DNA of 40,725 nucleotides from Acholeplasmataceae bacterium (GTDB taxonomy: Bacteria; Bacillota_I; Bacilli_A; Acholeplasmatales; Acholeplasmataceae). Made by a program: the position numbers and the translations under genes. Under the pieces are notes generated by a model, which ran no database searches, was not told the origin of the DNA, and saw nothing but the letters and a program-made list of their open reading frames with translations. Positions within the stretch are counted from its first letter, which is position 1, and each line of letters opens with the position of its first letter. This document shows, one piece after another, positions 16,057-23,858 of the stretch. Location of the stretch: positions 1-40,725 of the forward strand of contig RECG01000023.1 of assembly GCA_007692425.1 (NCBI GenBank), read 5' to 3'.

Positions 16057-17818
16057 GCTGCAGTTCACCCCCTTGAATGATATTCTCAAGTTCTTGACGT
16101 TTCACCATGTCCTGGTAAAGCGGTGATGTCTTGAGAAGTTCCTTGTGGTTGCCGATGGCGACAACCTCACCGCGCTCAAGCAAGATGATTTTGTCCATCC
16201 GTTTGACGGTGGAAATGCGGTGTGCGATAAAAATCGTGGTCTTGCCCTTACGAACCCGGTGAAGATTGTTGATGATGGCTTCTTCCGTCTTGGTGTCGAC
16301 AGCCGAGACCGAATCATCAAGAATCAAGATATCCGGATCTTTAGCGAGTGCCCTGGCGATGCTGATGCGTTGCTTTTGTCCGCCCGAAACGGTCACGCCC
16401 CGCTCACCCAGCACCGTTTCAAATTGATCTTTGAAATCGATGACATTATCATAAACATCAGCGAGTTTCGCCGATGATTCGACAACCTCGGGATCAGGTT
16501 CATCAAACGCAAAACCTATGTTGTGCGTGATGGTGTCACTAAACAAGAAATTGTCCTGTGGTACATAGCCCATGAGACTTCTGACTTGGGCAATCGGCAA
16601 CTTCATGATGTCATGACCGTCAATGAAGATTTGGTTTTCATCAAGGTTATAGGTTCTTAGTAAAAGGTCGACCAAACTGCTCTTGCCGCTGCCTGTGCGG
16701 CCGAGAACACCGACCATTTCACCTTTTTTGATTTCAAAAGAAACGTCTTTCAAGACAGGCTCTTCGCCGTCCGGATATTGAAAAGTAAGATTGCGGATCT
16801 CAATTTGTCCTTCCAGATGATCGACATCGGTCACATCTTTGCCATCTTTGACAATCGGCTCTTCATCGAGAAATGTCGCGATGCGGTCGCCACTGGCTCT
16901 TGCCTGACCATGAATGTTCATGAACATGGCAATCGCCATGACCGGCCAGACCAAGGTAAAGAAGTAAGCGATATATTCGGTCAGCTGACCTGGTGTCAAC
17001 CCGGTTGCTCCTGGATTCAACACCAAATAACTGCCGTAGACGATGACCAGCAAAATGACCATGTTCAAGGCAATCGAGATGGATAAGTTGATGATGATGA
17101 TATAGCGGATGAAATTCATGTGCTTGTCATAGAGCTCAAAACTTTTTTTCTGGAAAAACATGGCCTCTTTGATTTCGCGCACAAACGCTTTGATGACCGT
17201 GATGCCCGAATAGCTTTCCTGAGTGAAATCGCTAAGATCTTCAAACGCTTTCTGGCGCAGTTTGAAGCGCAGTCTGATCCGTTTGAAAACCATGATCATG
17301 ACAAACATCATCAAAAGCATCGGGATGCCTGCAAAAAGTGTCATGGTTCCGCTCAGATTGGCCATGCGATAAACAGCAAAACTGCCAAGCACCAAACCAT
17401 CGATCAAGGTTAAAATACCTGGCCCATATGCCATGCGCATGGCTTCAAGATCGTTGGTGAAATAGGCCATCAGTCCGCCGACTTTTTCTTTGTTGTAATA
17501 TTGCTGGGGGAGGGTGGTGGCATGAATAAACATGACTTTTCGCAACTCATGTTCGATTTTCCTGGAAGCGCCGAAAATGGTGAACCGCCATATGAAACGG
17601 CCGATGGCGACACCAAGTGCAAGCAAGGCAATCGTGCCAATCGACCGGTAGATCAAAGGCAGGTCGGGCGCTTCCTGGCCAAGAATATCGATGATTGAAC
17701 CGACCAGTTTGGGGATATCCAATTGGAACCAGTCCACAAACACCAGAATGACGATGCCAGAAAGGAAATATAAACCAAACTTGATGTAATACTTAAAAAA
17801 GTGTTTTCCAAACAGCAT
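16043..17818 (-). CDS. ABC exporter half-transporter with degenerate ATPase site (subunit 1)
   Basis: 591 residues: membrane domain (about 15-300), then an ATP-binding domain with Walker A GRTGSGKSS, Q-loop VPQDNFLFSD, signature VSGGQKQRISIARAL, Walker B ILILDDSVSAVD and H-loop FIAHRIST. The residue after the Walker B aspartate is Asp, not Glu, so this ATPase site should be hydrolysis-poor. That is the hallmark of the first subunit of asymmetric heterodimers such as TM287 or BmrC, with the downstream gene supplying the active site. The start ATG 17818 has only a weak Shine-Dalgarno (AAAGCGAG). A -10 box TATAAT lies at 17881-17886, next to a long inverted repeat. Confidence 0.93.
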   Translation of the reverse strand: MLFGKHFFKYYIKFGLYFLSGIVILVFVDWFQLDIPKLVGSIIDILGQEAPDLPLIYRSIGTIALLALGVAIGRFIWRFTIFGASRKIEHELRKVMFIHATTLPQQYYNKEKVGGLMAYFTNDLEAMRMAYGPGILTLIDGLVLGSFAVYRMANLSGTMTLFAGIPMLLMMFVMIMVFKRIRLRFKLRQKAFEDLSDFTQESYSGITVIKAFVREIKEAMFFQKKSFELYDKHMNFIRYIIIINLSISIALNMVILLVIVYGSYLVLNPGATGLTPGQLTEYIAYFFTLVWPVMAIAMFMNIHGQARASGDRIATFLDEEPIVKDGKDVTDVDHLEGQIEIRNLTFQYPDGEEPVLKDVSFEIKKGEMVGVLGRTGSGKSSLVDLLLRTYNLDENQIFIDGHDIMKLPIAQVRSLMGYVPQDNFLFSDTITHNIGFAFDEPDPEVVESSAKLADVYDNVIDFKDQFETVLGERGVTVSGGQKQRISIARALAKDPDILILDDSVSAVDTKTEEAIINNLHRVRKGKTTIFIAHRISTVKRMDKIILLERGEVVAIGNHKELLKTSPLYQDMVKRQELENIIQGGELQHEGL

Positions 17819-17880
17819 GATGTATGCTCGCTTTCGATGTGATGTGTTGAATCATGATGACATGACGTCTCACATGTTTC

Positions 17881-17922
17881 ATTATACAATAAAGGCGTTT
17901 GTCTTAACCCGCCTTTATTGTA
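17881..17922 (-). promoter_or_regulatory. -10 box of the ABC exporter next to a 13-bp inverted repeat
   Basis: TACAATAAAGGCG (17885-17897) and CGCCTTTATTGTA (17910-17922) are exact inverse copies with a 12-base centre. TATAAT on the minus strand (17881-17886) overlaps the left arm by two bases. The repeat is either the terminator of the upstream SHOCT-like cassette (it lies 20 bases past its last stop, but has no T-run) or an operator covering the exporter promoter. I see no clear -35. Confidence 0.6.
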
Positions 17923-17941
17923 GAAGTGCTGAATATGTCAA

Positions 17942-18325
17942 TTATTCGACAACGATGCGAACCGTGTCGCCATCTGAAGAGACGACATTAACGATTTCGC
18001 CCATGACTCCCGAATTGACCATTTCAATGATTGAATCGATGTCGATGTCATTATCAGTGAAATTGACGTTGAACTTGCTGGATTTCAAGAGTTTGGCAAA
18101 TTCAATTGGCACTTGGATCTTGACAACATCACCATCATTCGAATCGACAAAGATCTTAAGCATGCGGAAGGGTGGTTTCTTGGTAGGAACGATGGACTCC
18201 GCAAAGCTCGTTTCCGCGCGATCAAGTGCTGTCAGCAGTTTTTCAGCTTCATCTGAGCTGATGACGCCCTTGGAAAGCAATTCAAGGATTTTCATTCTTT
18301 CTTCTTTCATGACATTTTTTGACAT
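17942..18325 (-). CDS. SHOCT-like domain protein (YvlB N-terminal type), last gene of the cassette
   Basis: 127-residue, probably cytoplasmic protein. The N-terminal part, KILELLSKGVISSDEAEKLL (about 11-30), is the SHOCT-like helical hairpin seen at the start of YvlB-type proteins of Bacillota. A second domain follows (about 55-127), starting MLKIFVDSNDGDVVKIQVP and ending SSDGDTVRIVVE. That C-terminal part resembles the end of the first gene in the cassette (NDGTKVRIKTI). ATG 18325 follows AGGTAGGTG at 6 bases and overlaps nothing; the upstream GTG at 18334 is less likely. It lies 9 bases after the DUF2089 gene. Role unknown: relatives sit in envelope-stress-type operons, and the context of HTH protein plus membrane protein would fit such signalling. 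Confidence 0.75.
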   Translation of the reverse strand: MSKNVMKEERMKILELLSKGVISSDEAEKLLTALDRAETSFAESIVPTKKPPFRMLKIFVDSNDGDVVKIQVPIEFAKLLKSSKFNVNFTDNDIDIDSIIEMVNSGVMGEIVNVVSSDGDTVRIVVE

Positions 18326-18334
18326 GTTGATCAC

Positions 18335-18745
18335 CTACCTTTTTCCTTTCTTGAGGGCTTCCAGCGCATCAGCAACCGAAAGTTCACCTCTTTCTATTTT
18401 TCCCAAAATGTCTGTCTTGGGTGCTTTTGATTCTTCTTGAGCGGCATCATCGTCATCCGTATCAGGCGTGTAGCCCAGACCAAGGATGACTTCATCCAAC
18501 ATCTTTTTGACAGTCGGATAACTGACATTCAATTCTTTCTCAATGGCTTTGATGCTGCCCCTGTTCTTCATGAATACTTCAATAAAGTACAGCTTTTCCA
18601 TTTCCAGGTAATTGAACTTGGATAGTGTGAACGTCCCCTCAAGGGCTGCATCACAATGGCTGCACTCGAGTCTGACGACATGGAGGTCATGCTTGCAGAC
18701 CGGGCAAATCGATATGACGGGATACTTTTTTAGCTTGTCTTTCAT
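18335..18745 (-). CDS. DUF2089-family protein: zinc ribbon plus helix-turn-helix
   Basis: 136-residue likely transcription regulator. The N-terminal zinc ribbon CPVCKHDLHVVRLECSHC (14-31) has two CxxC pairs. The middle part contains KNRGSIKAIEKELNVSYPTVKKMLDEV (about 61-87), a helix-turn-helix of the type found in DUF2089 proteins. A linker rich in acidic residues follows and the C-terminus ILGKIERGELSVADALEAL repeats the SHOCT-like hairpin of its neighbours. AAGGAG lies 9 bases before ATG 18745. It is the best candidate to bind the ATTAAG repeats at the cassette promoter (19361-19408) and control its own operon; that is inference. Confidence 0.85.
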   Translation of the reverse strand: MKDKLKKYPVISICPVCKHDLHVVRLECSHCDAALEGTFTLSKFNYLEMEKLYFIEVFMKNRGSIKAIEKELNVSYPTVKKMLDEVILGLGYTPDTDDDDAAQEESKAPKTDILGKIERGELSVADALEALKKGKR

Positions 18746-18984
18746 AATCGGATTCTCCTTTTGATTATTGGTATGTATGGGTGTATCATTAATGGTGTGA
18801 GGGTCATAAGCGATGATCTGAGACGATGGTGTGATTGGTGAGCAGGTGTCCGCCCTGGTAAGACACCATTGGATTTGACGGGTTCATGTCCGCACATTGG
18901 ACACGCAGGGACTGAATGATGTTGATGTGATGTGCGGTGCTCATGTCGAGGGGGGACCGGTTCGTTTTTTTCATGTTCATACAT
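18742..18984 (-). CDS. Possible small histidine-rich CxxC protein (reading frame uncertain)
   Basis: An 80-codon frame opens at ATG 18984 and ends with TGA overlapping the DUF2089 start (ATGA), a usual operon junction. It encodes a His-rich stretch (HEHRTSHQHHSV, 15-26) and CPMCGHEPVKSNG (29-41), which resembles half of a zinc ribbon. The rest looks low in information. Against it, the GGAGG is only 2 bases before this ATG. A second frame, ATG 18980 to TGA 18804 (58 codons), has the same GGAGG at the ideal 6 bases and a plausible end (SYQGGHLLTNHTIVSDHRL). Either only one is real, or this is one gene with a frameshift near 18855-18865, or a decayed gene. I cannot decide. Confidence 0.35.
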   Translation of the reverse strand: MYEHEKNEPVPPRHEHRTSHQHHSVPACPMCGHEPVKSNGVLPGRTPAHQSHHRLRSSLMTLTPLMIHPYIPIIKRRIRL

Positions 18985-18991
18985 AGCCTCC

Positions 18992-19345
18992 TTAAATGGT
19001 TTTAATGCGTACCTTGGTACCATCATTGGCGTTGACATGAATGCTGACACCTTTCATTGAGACCAGTTCGATCATTTCTGCCGGTGTCATGTCAATTTGT
19101 CCTTTGAATGACATGTTCTTTGAACGTTTGATAAAGAACCGGATCAAGAAGATCGGAATCGGAAGGATGAAAAGCAAAGCTAGAAAGATGTTGACACCCT
19201 TGCTTTCGGCTGTGATGATGCGAAGTTTGACAAAATGTGCGCGGCGTGGTTGGCGTTCCACCGGTTGAGCATAAAGAAGTTGATAAGCTTTTTTGGGTGA
19301 AAGTTTCTTTTGATGCAATTGAACCAGAACTTCACTTTTCGTCAT
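18992..19345 (-). CDS. Small membrane protein with SHOCT-like N-terminus, first gene of the cassette
   Basis: 117 residues. The N-terminus SEVLVQLHQKKLSPKKAYQLL (4-24) is a SHOCT-like hairpin. One hydrophobic segment (about 52-72, NIFLALLFILPIPIFLIRFF) probably spans the membrane, and the C-terminal domain (about 83-117) ends NDGTKVRIKTI, similar to the end of the gene at 17942-18325. The two are probably diverged paralogues, one membrane-bound and one soluble. ATG 19345 follows GAAGGCGG; the promoter at 19387-19415 is directly upstream. Function not known. Confidence 0.75.
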   Translation of the reverse strand: MTKSEVLVQLHQKKLSPKKAYQLLYAQPVERQPRRAHFVKLRIITAESKGVNIFLALLFILPIPIFLIRFFIKRSKNMSFKGQIDMTPAEMIELVSMKGVSIHVNANDGTKVRIKTI

Positions 19346-19360
19346 TATTCGTCCGCCTTC

Positions 19361-19415
19361 ACTTAATTTTTTTAAGTTATGTCTTAATTATATTGAAGTT
19401 TGCTTAATTTGTCAA
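19361..19415 (-). promoter_or_regulatory. Promoter of the DUF2089/SHOCT cassette with phased ATTAAG repeats
   Basis: Minus strand: TTGACA (19410-19415), 17-base spacer, TATAAT (19387-19392). ATTAAG occurs three times, at 19403-19408, 19383-19388 (overlapping the -10 box) and 19362-19367, spaced 20 and 21 bases, two turns of the helix. An inverted copy lies at 19372-19377, forming ACTTAA-N5-TTAAGT with the last one. The arrangement suggests an autoregulatory site. Confidence 0.8.
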
Positions 19416-19473
19416 CCCTTTTTGTAAGAAAAAATTAAAAAAATTGATTTTGTGCTTGATTTTGTTGATTTGT

Positions 19474-19502
19474 TTGTCTGTTTTTTTAGTTTTTGTTATA
19501 AT
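19474..19502 (+). promoter_or_regulatory. Promoter of pepT
   Basis: TTGTCT (19474-19479), 17-base spacer, TATAAT (19497-19502). The start codon of pepT is 27 bases on; AGAGGT is the ribosome binding site. The promoter is divergent from the DUF2089/SHOCT cassette promoter about 60 bases away. Confidence 0.8.
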
Positions 19503-19529
19503 AAGTAGTAAAGAAAAGAGGTTGACAAG

Positions 19530-20747
19530 ATGCAAAATCTTATTGAGCGCTTCATTCGTTACGTCAAGATTGACACCCAGTCCGATTATCACGCAACCGC
19601 CTTTCCATCCACGGCAAAACAACAAGATTTGAGCCGTCTTCTGGTCAAGGAACTACAGGCCATGGGTATTGACGCCGTCTTGGATCGATATGGTTATGTT
19701 TACGCCAAGATCAAGGGCAATGTCAAAGAGGCCCCTGCCATCGGCTTGATCGCCCATGTCGATACGTCACCGGATGCCCCTGGTGCGGATGTCAATCCGC
19801 GCATCATCAAACATTATGATGGTGGCACGATTCATCTCAATGACCGGCTCTCCATGCATCCGGACCAATATCCGAGCTTGGCGCGGGTCATCGGTGATGA
19901 CTTGATTGTGACTGACGGCAACACCTTGCTGGGCGCGGATGACAAATGTGGTGTGGCGGAAATCATGGAAGTGGCCGCCTACTTTCAGGCACATCCCGAT
20001 GTGCCACATGGTGATATCCACATCTGTTTCACCCCGGATGAGGAAATCGGCAAAGGCACCCTTCATTTTGATTTTGAGACTTTCAAGGCCGATTTTGCCT
20101 ATACGGCGGATGGCAGCGAAGTCGGTGGTATCGAGTATGAGAACTTTAATGCCGCATCGGCAACTTTGACTTTCACAGGCAAAAGCATTCATCCCGGTAC
20201 CGCGAAAAACAAGTTGGTCAACGCCTTGCATCTGGCGATGGCGTTTCACGATCAACTCCCCGTCTTCCTTAATCCGGCTTACACCGAAGGGTACGAGGGC
20301 TTTAATCATTTGACGAGCCTGACCGGTGAAGTCGAGAAGGCCACCAGTCGTTACATCATCAGAAATCATGACCGTGCCTTGTTCAAGAAACAAAAAGACG
20401 AATTCTTGGCCATCGTCGCTTACATGAATGCCCGCTATGGTGATGGCGCGGTCACACTCGAGCTGAAAGACAGTTATTACAACATGGCCGAGGTGCTCAA
20501 AGATCACATGCACGTCATCGAATTGGCGAGATCAGCCATCGAACGGGCCGGTTTAAAGCCGTTTGCCGAGCCAATCAGAGGTGGAACCGATGGCGCACGC
20601 CTGACCTATGATGGTCTGCCTTGTCCGAATCTTGGCACTGGTGGCTATCAGTATCACGGCCGGATGGAATTCGCATCAATCCAGCAAATGCACAAAGCGG
20701 TCGAGATTATGATTAATCTCGTCAAAATAGCCGCCGAACGGGTTTGA
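19530..20747 (+). CDS. pepT: Peptidase T (tripeptide aminopeptidase, M20B)
   Basis: Cytoplasmic di-zinc aminopeptidase that releases the N-terminal residue of tripeptides. The 405-residue length is typical. Metal and catalytic residues are in place: IAHVDTSPD (His76, catalytic Asp78), GADDKCGVAE (bridging Asp137), TPDEEIGKG (catalytic Glu171 and metal Glu172), the ADGSEVGGIEYENFNAA stretch of PepT, and the last metal histidine in the GGYQYHGRMEF segment near the C-terminus. It is a single-gene unit with its own promoter and terminator. It completes breakdown of peptides produced by the M32 and other peptidases. Confidence 0.97.
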   Translation: MQNLIERFIRYVKIDTQSDYHATAFPSTAKQQDLSRLLVKELQAMGIDAVLDRYGYVYAKIKGNVKEAPAIGLIAHVDTSPDAPGADVNPRIIKHYDGGTIHLNDRLSMHPDQYPSLARVIGDDLIVTDGNTLLGADDKCGVAEIMEVAAYFQAHPDVPHGDIHICFTPDEEIGKGTLHFDFETFKADFAYTADGSEVGGIEYENFNAASATLTFTGKSIHPGTAKNKLVNALHLAMAFHDQLPVFLNPAYTEGYEGFNHLTSLTGEVEKATSRYIIRNHDRALFKKQKDEFLAIVAYMNARYGDGAVTLELKDSYYNMAEVLKDHMHVIELARSAIERAGLKPFAEPIRGGTDGARLTYDGLPCPNLGTGGYQYHGRMEFASIQQMHKAVEIMINLVKIAAERV

Positions 20748-20787
20748 TCAACAACATGTTGACGTGATTCCAATACGATCATATGAA

Positions 20788-20818
20788 AAGATGGAACCGT
20801 TTGGTTCCATCTTATTTT
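20788..20818. terminator. Bidirectional terminator between pepT and the ABC permease
   Basis: AAGATGGAACC (20788-20798) and GGTTCCATCTT (20803-20813) give a perfect 11-bp stem with loop GTTT. The plus strand continues ATTTTTA; the minus strand continues TTCATATG. It is strongest for pepT and also lies 5 bases past the permease stop. Confidence 0.9.
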
Positions 20819-23157
20819 TAGTGTTGATAAATTTGGAGTGCTTGTTGTAATGATAATGCAGATATCTTTCGTTTTGAAATCGGAATGGCCACATAAAAGA
20901 TCAGGACGGTCAACGCGAGTGACATGACGATCTGGATCCACGACAAGGTCATCGGGAATATCATGCCATATTGTGAAGCAAGATACCAAACCACTATTTC
21001 AAAAGAAAGTAATGCAATCGGCAAGGTAATGACAAACAAAAGCACCACATAAAGTCGATAGCTGTTTAAAAAGATGTTCTGGATTTCCGCTTGGTCATAG
21101 CCGATGACTTTGAACAGGCTGATGTCATAGAAATACGCTTCAATGGATAACATGCCGACCAGCAGGATGACCACGGCGCCGACCAACATGGACACCACGA
21201 TCAAGATGAAGCTGGCGACCTCGGCAATGACTTGCAGGTCGCGTGTTTGTGCCAGAAGATCAGGAACAAGAATCACCATCGCATAATCGCCTGACAACGG
21301 ATCCTTGGCATAGACTGTCGTGTAGAGATCGGTTTGTTGTCCGCCTGTCAAGTATAGCGACAAAGCCGTTCTGTTCATGTAGGCCTTGGCACCGCCATAT
21401 TCATCCTGAATGGCCAACACGTCAAGGATCATCGTTTCCTGGCCATAGCTCAATGTCACCTTGTCACCTGTTTTGATGCCTGCCTCCAAGGCGATTGCCT
21501 TGGTGATGATAATGCCGTTCTCATCAAGCAGATGGGTGATTTCCCGACCGTTTTGATAAAGGGGATGGAATTGGTTGTCGGCATCCAGGCCGACAACCGT
21601 CACGCTTTTGCCATTCAGCAAAACATGTGGCACTTCAATCACACGATCGATGGTCGTCTCTTCAAGCGGGCATGCTTCAAACGGTTCGCAATAACCGATG
21701 TAATTGACATCAATCTTGTTGTAATAATCTGCAAACACCTTGTCAAACATGTTCATCATCGACATCGACATCAAAATCAGATAGACCGCGACGAAAACAC
21801 CCGTGGCGAAAACAAGCAAACGTCCGGGGTGACGCCAGATATAGGCATGACGCAAACGCGTCAACAACGAAAACCGTTTGAACAGCCCTGGCATGACATG
21901 ACGTACACGACCTGGTCGTAGCTGAGGCGGATTCATCAACGCGACAGGATGTTCACGCAACAATCTGATGATGACAACATACCCCAGGACCATCAACACC
22001 AGCAATGGCAGGGTGATGCTTGTCAAAAAGACCTGCCAAGTGTGATGAATGGGTGCCTCAGGCAATAAGTAAAACGCCTGATACGCGCGTTTCATGGGTT
22101 CTGCCGCCATGAATCCCAACACATAACCGATAACCAGTCCGGGTAAAGACAACATGATGACAAGCAAGATGTAAGGGATGGCAATCTCTCTGTTACGATA
22201 GCCGAGCGCTTTCAAAATCCCAATTGCACCTCGTTGTTCGTGCAACATGCGGGAAACCATGATGGCCACAGTCAAAACAGCCATTGACGCGATAATCAAT
22301 CCCAACAACAGCCCCATCGCCTCTCCGCCGGCAAGCTCATCATAAATGGCACCGCTACGCATGGTGTTTTCCGTCAATGCGATCTGGAGCACGAAAGGCA
22401 GTCCTTCATGACTGGAAAAATACGTGTTTCGGTTGACATCTTCGATAAACATCCCACCCAGGCGCACTTGGACATCGGACCCAAGATCATGAAAAGCCTC
22501 ATCGCTGACCAGCGCGAGGGTGCGGGTGCTGTTATTTAAAACAAACCCGTCATCAAACAACGCCAAGGAATAATCCGGAAATAAGACATAGCCTGTCACG
22601 GTATATGTCTTACCCTCTAGTTGAAAGTCATCACCGATCCCGATGCCATGCGATGTGGCATACGCTTCAGTCAAGGCGATGTCGTTGGCGGTGACAGGCT
22701 TATCGCCGGCGGTGATATAAGAAAGGTTGATCCGGTTCCCGTCCTTGATAAGCCGGATGATCTGCTGCATGTCACTGGGTTGATGACGGATGTCCTTGTA
22801 AAGACGCGCTTCTGTCTCGACCAAAGGATAAGCGTCTTCAAACAGGCGTATGCGTTCATCAATCACCGCATCAAACGATTCAAGGTCCAGACGATAGAGT
22901 TCGGACAAGGTTCTGGCTTGTCCGTAGGCGGGATCAATCATGACAAAATCGTCCGGTGTCAACTGACCTGCCATGGTGACATGAAAATGCTCTTGCCGGT
23001 AGTCTTCGAAAAACTGCTCGGTCGGTCCCCGCAACGCGCTGACAGAGTAAGCCATGACAACATAGACAAACGCGCTCAAGATGATGATCACGCTGAGCAG
23101 GATGACTTGCAATCTTCTTCGTTTAAAATGACGAAAGACACTCTTATATAGCATCAT
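20818..23157 (-). CDS. ABC transporter permease with two FtsX domains (MacB-like)
   Basis: 779-residue membrane protein of the FtsX/MacB (type VII ABC) group. Layout: TM1 (about 17-38), a large extracellular domain (about 40-285), three TMs (about 288-405), a fourth-unit TM (about 445-470), a second extracellular domain and three final TMs (about 645-765) with the typical LLVGMLSIEAYFYDISLFKVIG and GILKALGYRNREIAI coupling loops. Members couple ATP use in the cytoplasm to extracellular work, moving lipids, lipoproteins or antimicrobial peptides across or out of the membrane. The gene overlaps the ATPase stop by one base (TGATG), so it is translationally coupled. The repressor upstream suggests an inducible detoxification role; substrate unknown. 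Confidence 0.92.
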   Translation of the reverse strand: MMLYKSVFRHFKRRRLQVILLSVIIILSAFVYVVMAYSVSALRGPTEQFFEDYRQEHFHVTMAGQLTPDDFVMIDPAYGQARTLSELYRLDLESFDAVIDERIRLFEDAYPLVETEARLYKDIRHQPSDMQQIIRLIKDGNRINLSYITAGDKPVTANDIALTEAYATSHGIGIGDDFQLEGKTYTVTGYVLFPDYSLALFDDGFVLNNSTRTLALVSDEAFHDLGSDVQVRLGGMFIEDVNRNTYFSSHEGLPFVLQIALTENTMRSGAIYDELAGGEAMGLLLGLIIASMAVLTVAIMVSRMLHEQRGAIGILKALGYRNREIAIPYILLVIMLSLPGLVIGYVLGFMAAEPMKRAYQAFYLLPEAPIHHTWQVFLTSITLPLLVLMVLGYVVIIRLLREHPVALMNPPQLRPGRVRHVMPGLFKRFSLLTRLRHAYIWRHPGRLLVFATGVFVAVYLILMSMSMMNMFDKVFADYYNKIDVNYIGYCEPFEACPLEETTIDRVIEVPHVLLNGKSVTVVGLDADNQFHPLYQNGREITHLLDENGIIITKAIALEAGIKTGDKVTLSYGQETMILDVLAIQDEYGGAKAYMNRTALSLYLTGGQQTDLYTTVYAKDPLSGDYAMVILVPDLLAQTRDLQVIAEVASFILIVVSMLVGAVVILLVGMLSIEAYFYDISLFKVIGYDQAEIQNIFLNSYRLYVVLLFVITLPIALLSFEIVVWYLASQYGMIFPMTLSWIQIVMSLALTVLIFYVAIPISKRKISALSLQQALQIYQH

Positions 23158-23858
23158 CAGCTCCAGGAAATATCTTTGACTTCTTTTTGATCTGTATTCA
23201 CCTTGATTTCGACAATCGCGCCTGAATTCATTTTGACGACCTTGTCAGCCAGCAACGCAATGGCAGGATTATGTGTAATGAGCATAATCGTGGTCTGGTA
23301 AGTCCGATTCAAGTGTTTCAAAAGGGTCAGGATGTCTTTGCCGGACTTCTCATCCAATGCACCGGTCGGCTCATCACAAAACAGAATCCATGGTTTCTTC
23401 ACGAGTGCACGTGCGATGGAGACGCGTTGTTGTTGACCGCCCGACAGTTGATAGGGGAACTTGTCCGCCTGATCGGCAATCCCGACCTGTTCAAGCAAGG
23501 CATCAATGTCGAAAGGATCGTCACTGATGGCATGTCCCAGTTCAACATTTTCCCGTACTGTCAACGTTGAGAGCAGGTTGTACTGCTGAAAGATGAAACC
23601 CAGATAACGTCGTCTGAAAAGGGTGAGGGCTTGCTGGTTCATGGCGCTGATGACATCCTGACCAATGGTGATACTGCCAGAATCGGGCACATCCAATCCG
23701 CTCAAGACATTCAACAGGGTTGATTTCCCTGATCCCGAAGGTCCGTAAACCACAATGAAATCACCTTTGTCGATTTGTAAATCGACATCGTTCAGGGCTT
23801 GTGTTTCAATCTCACCATTAAGATATGTCTTATTGACCTTGTTCAGTTGAATCAACAT
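23157..23858 (-). CDS. ABC transporter ATP-binding protein (MacB/LolD type)
   Basis: 233-residue ATPase for the adjacent permease. Walker A GPSGSGKST (39-47), Q-loop FIFQQYNLL, signature LSGGQQQRVSIARAL, Walker B ILFCDEPTGALD and H-loop LITHNPA are all intact. The FQQYNLL and DEPTGALD forms are typical of the MacB/LolD subfamily. ATG 23858 follows AAGGAGG at 6 bases and overlaps the end of the upstream tetR by 29 bases. Confidence 0.95.
   Translation of the reverse strand: MLIQLNKVNKTYLNGEIETQALNDVDLQIDKGDFIVVYGPSGSGKSTLLNVLSGLDVPDSGSITIGQDVISAMNQQALTLFRRRYLGFIFQQYNLLSTLTVRENVELGHAISDDPFDIDALLEQVGIADQADKFPYQLSGGQQQRVSIARALVKKPWILFCDEPTGALDEKSGKDILTLLKHLNRTYQTTIMLITHNPAIALLADKVVKMNSGAIVEIKVNTDQKEVKDISWS

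Noticed and set aside
19767-20513. 248-codon minus-strand frame opposite pepT
   Set aside because: pepT has all metal ligands in frame; the opposite frame lacks promoter, start signal and domain.
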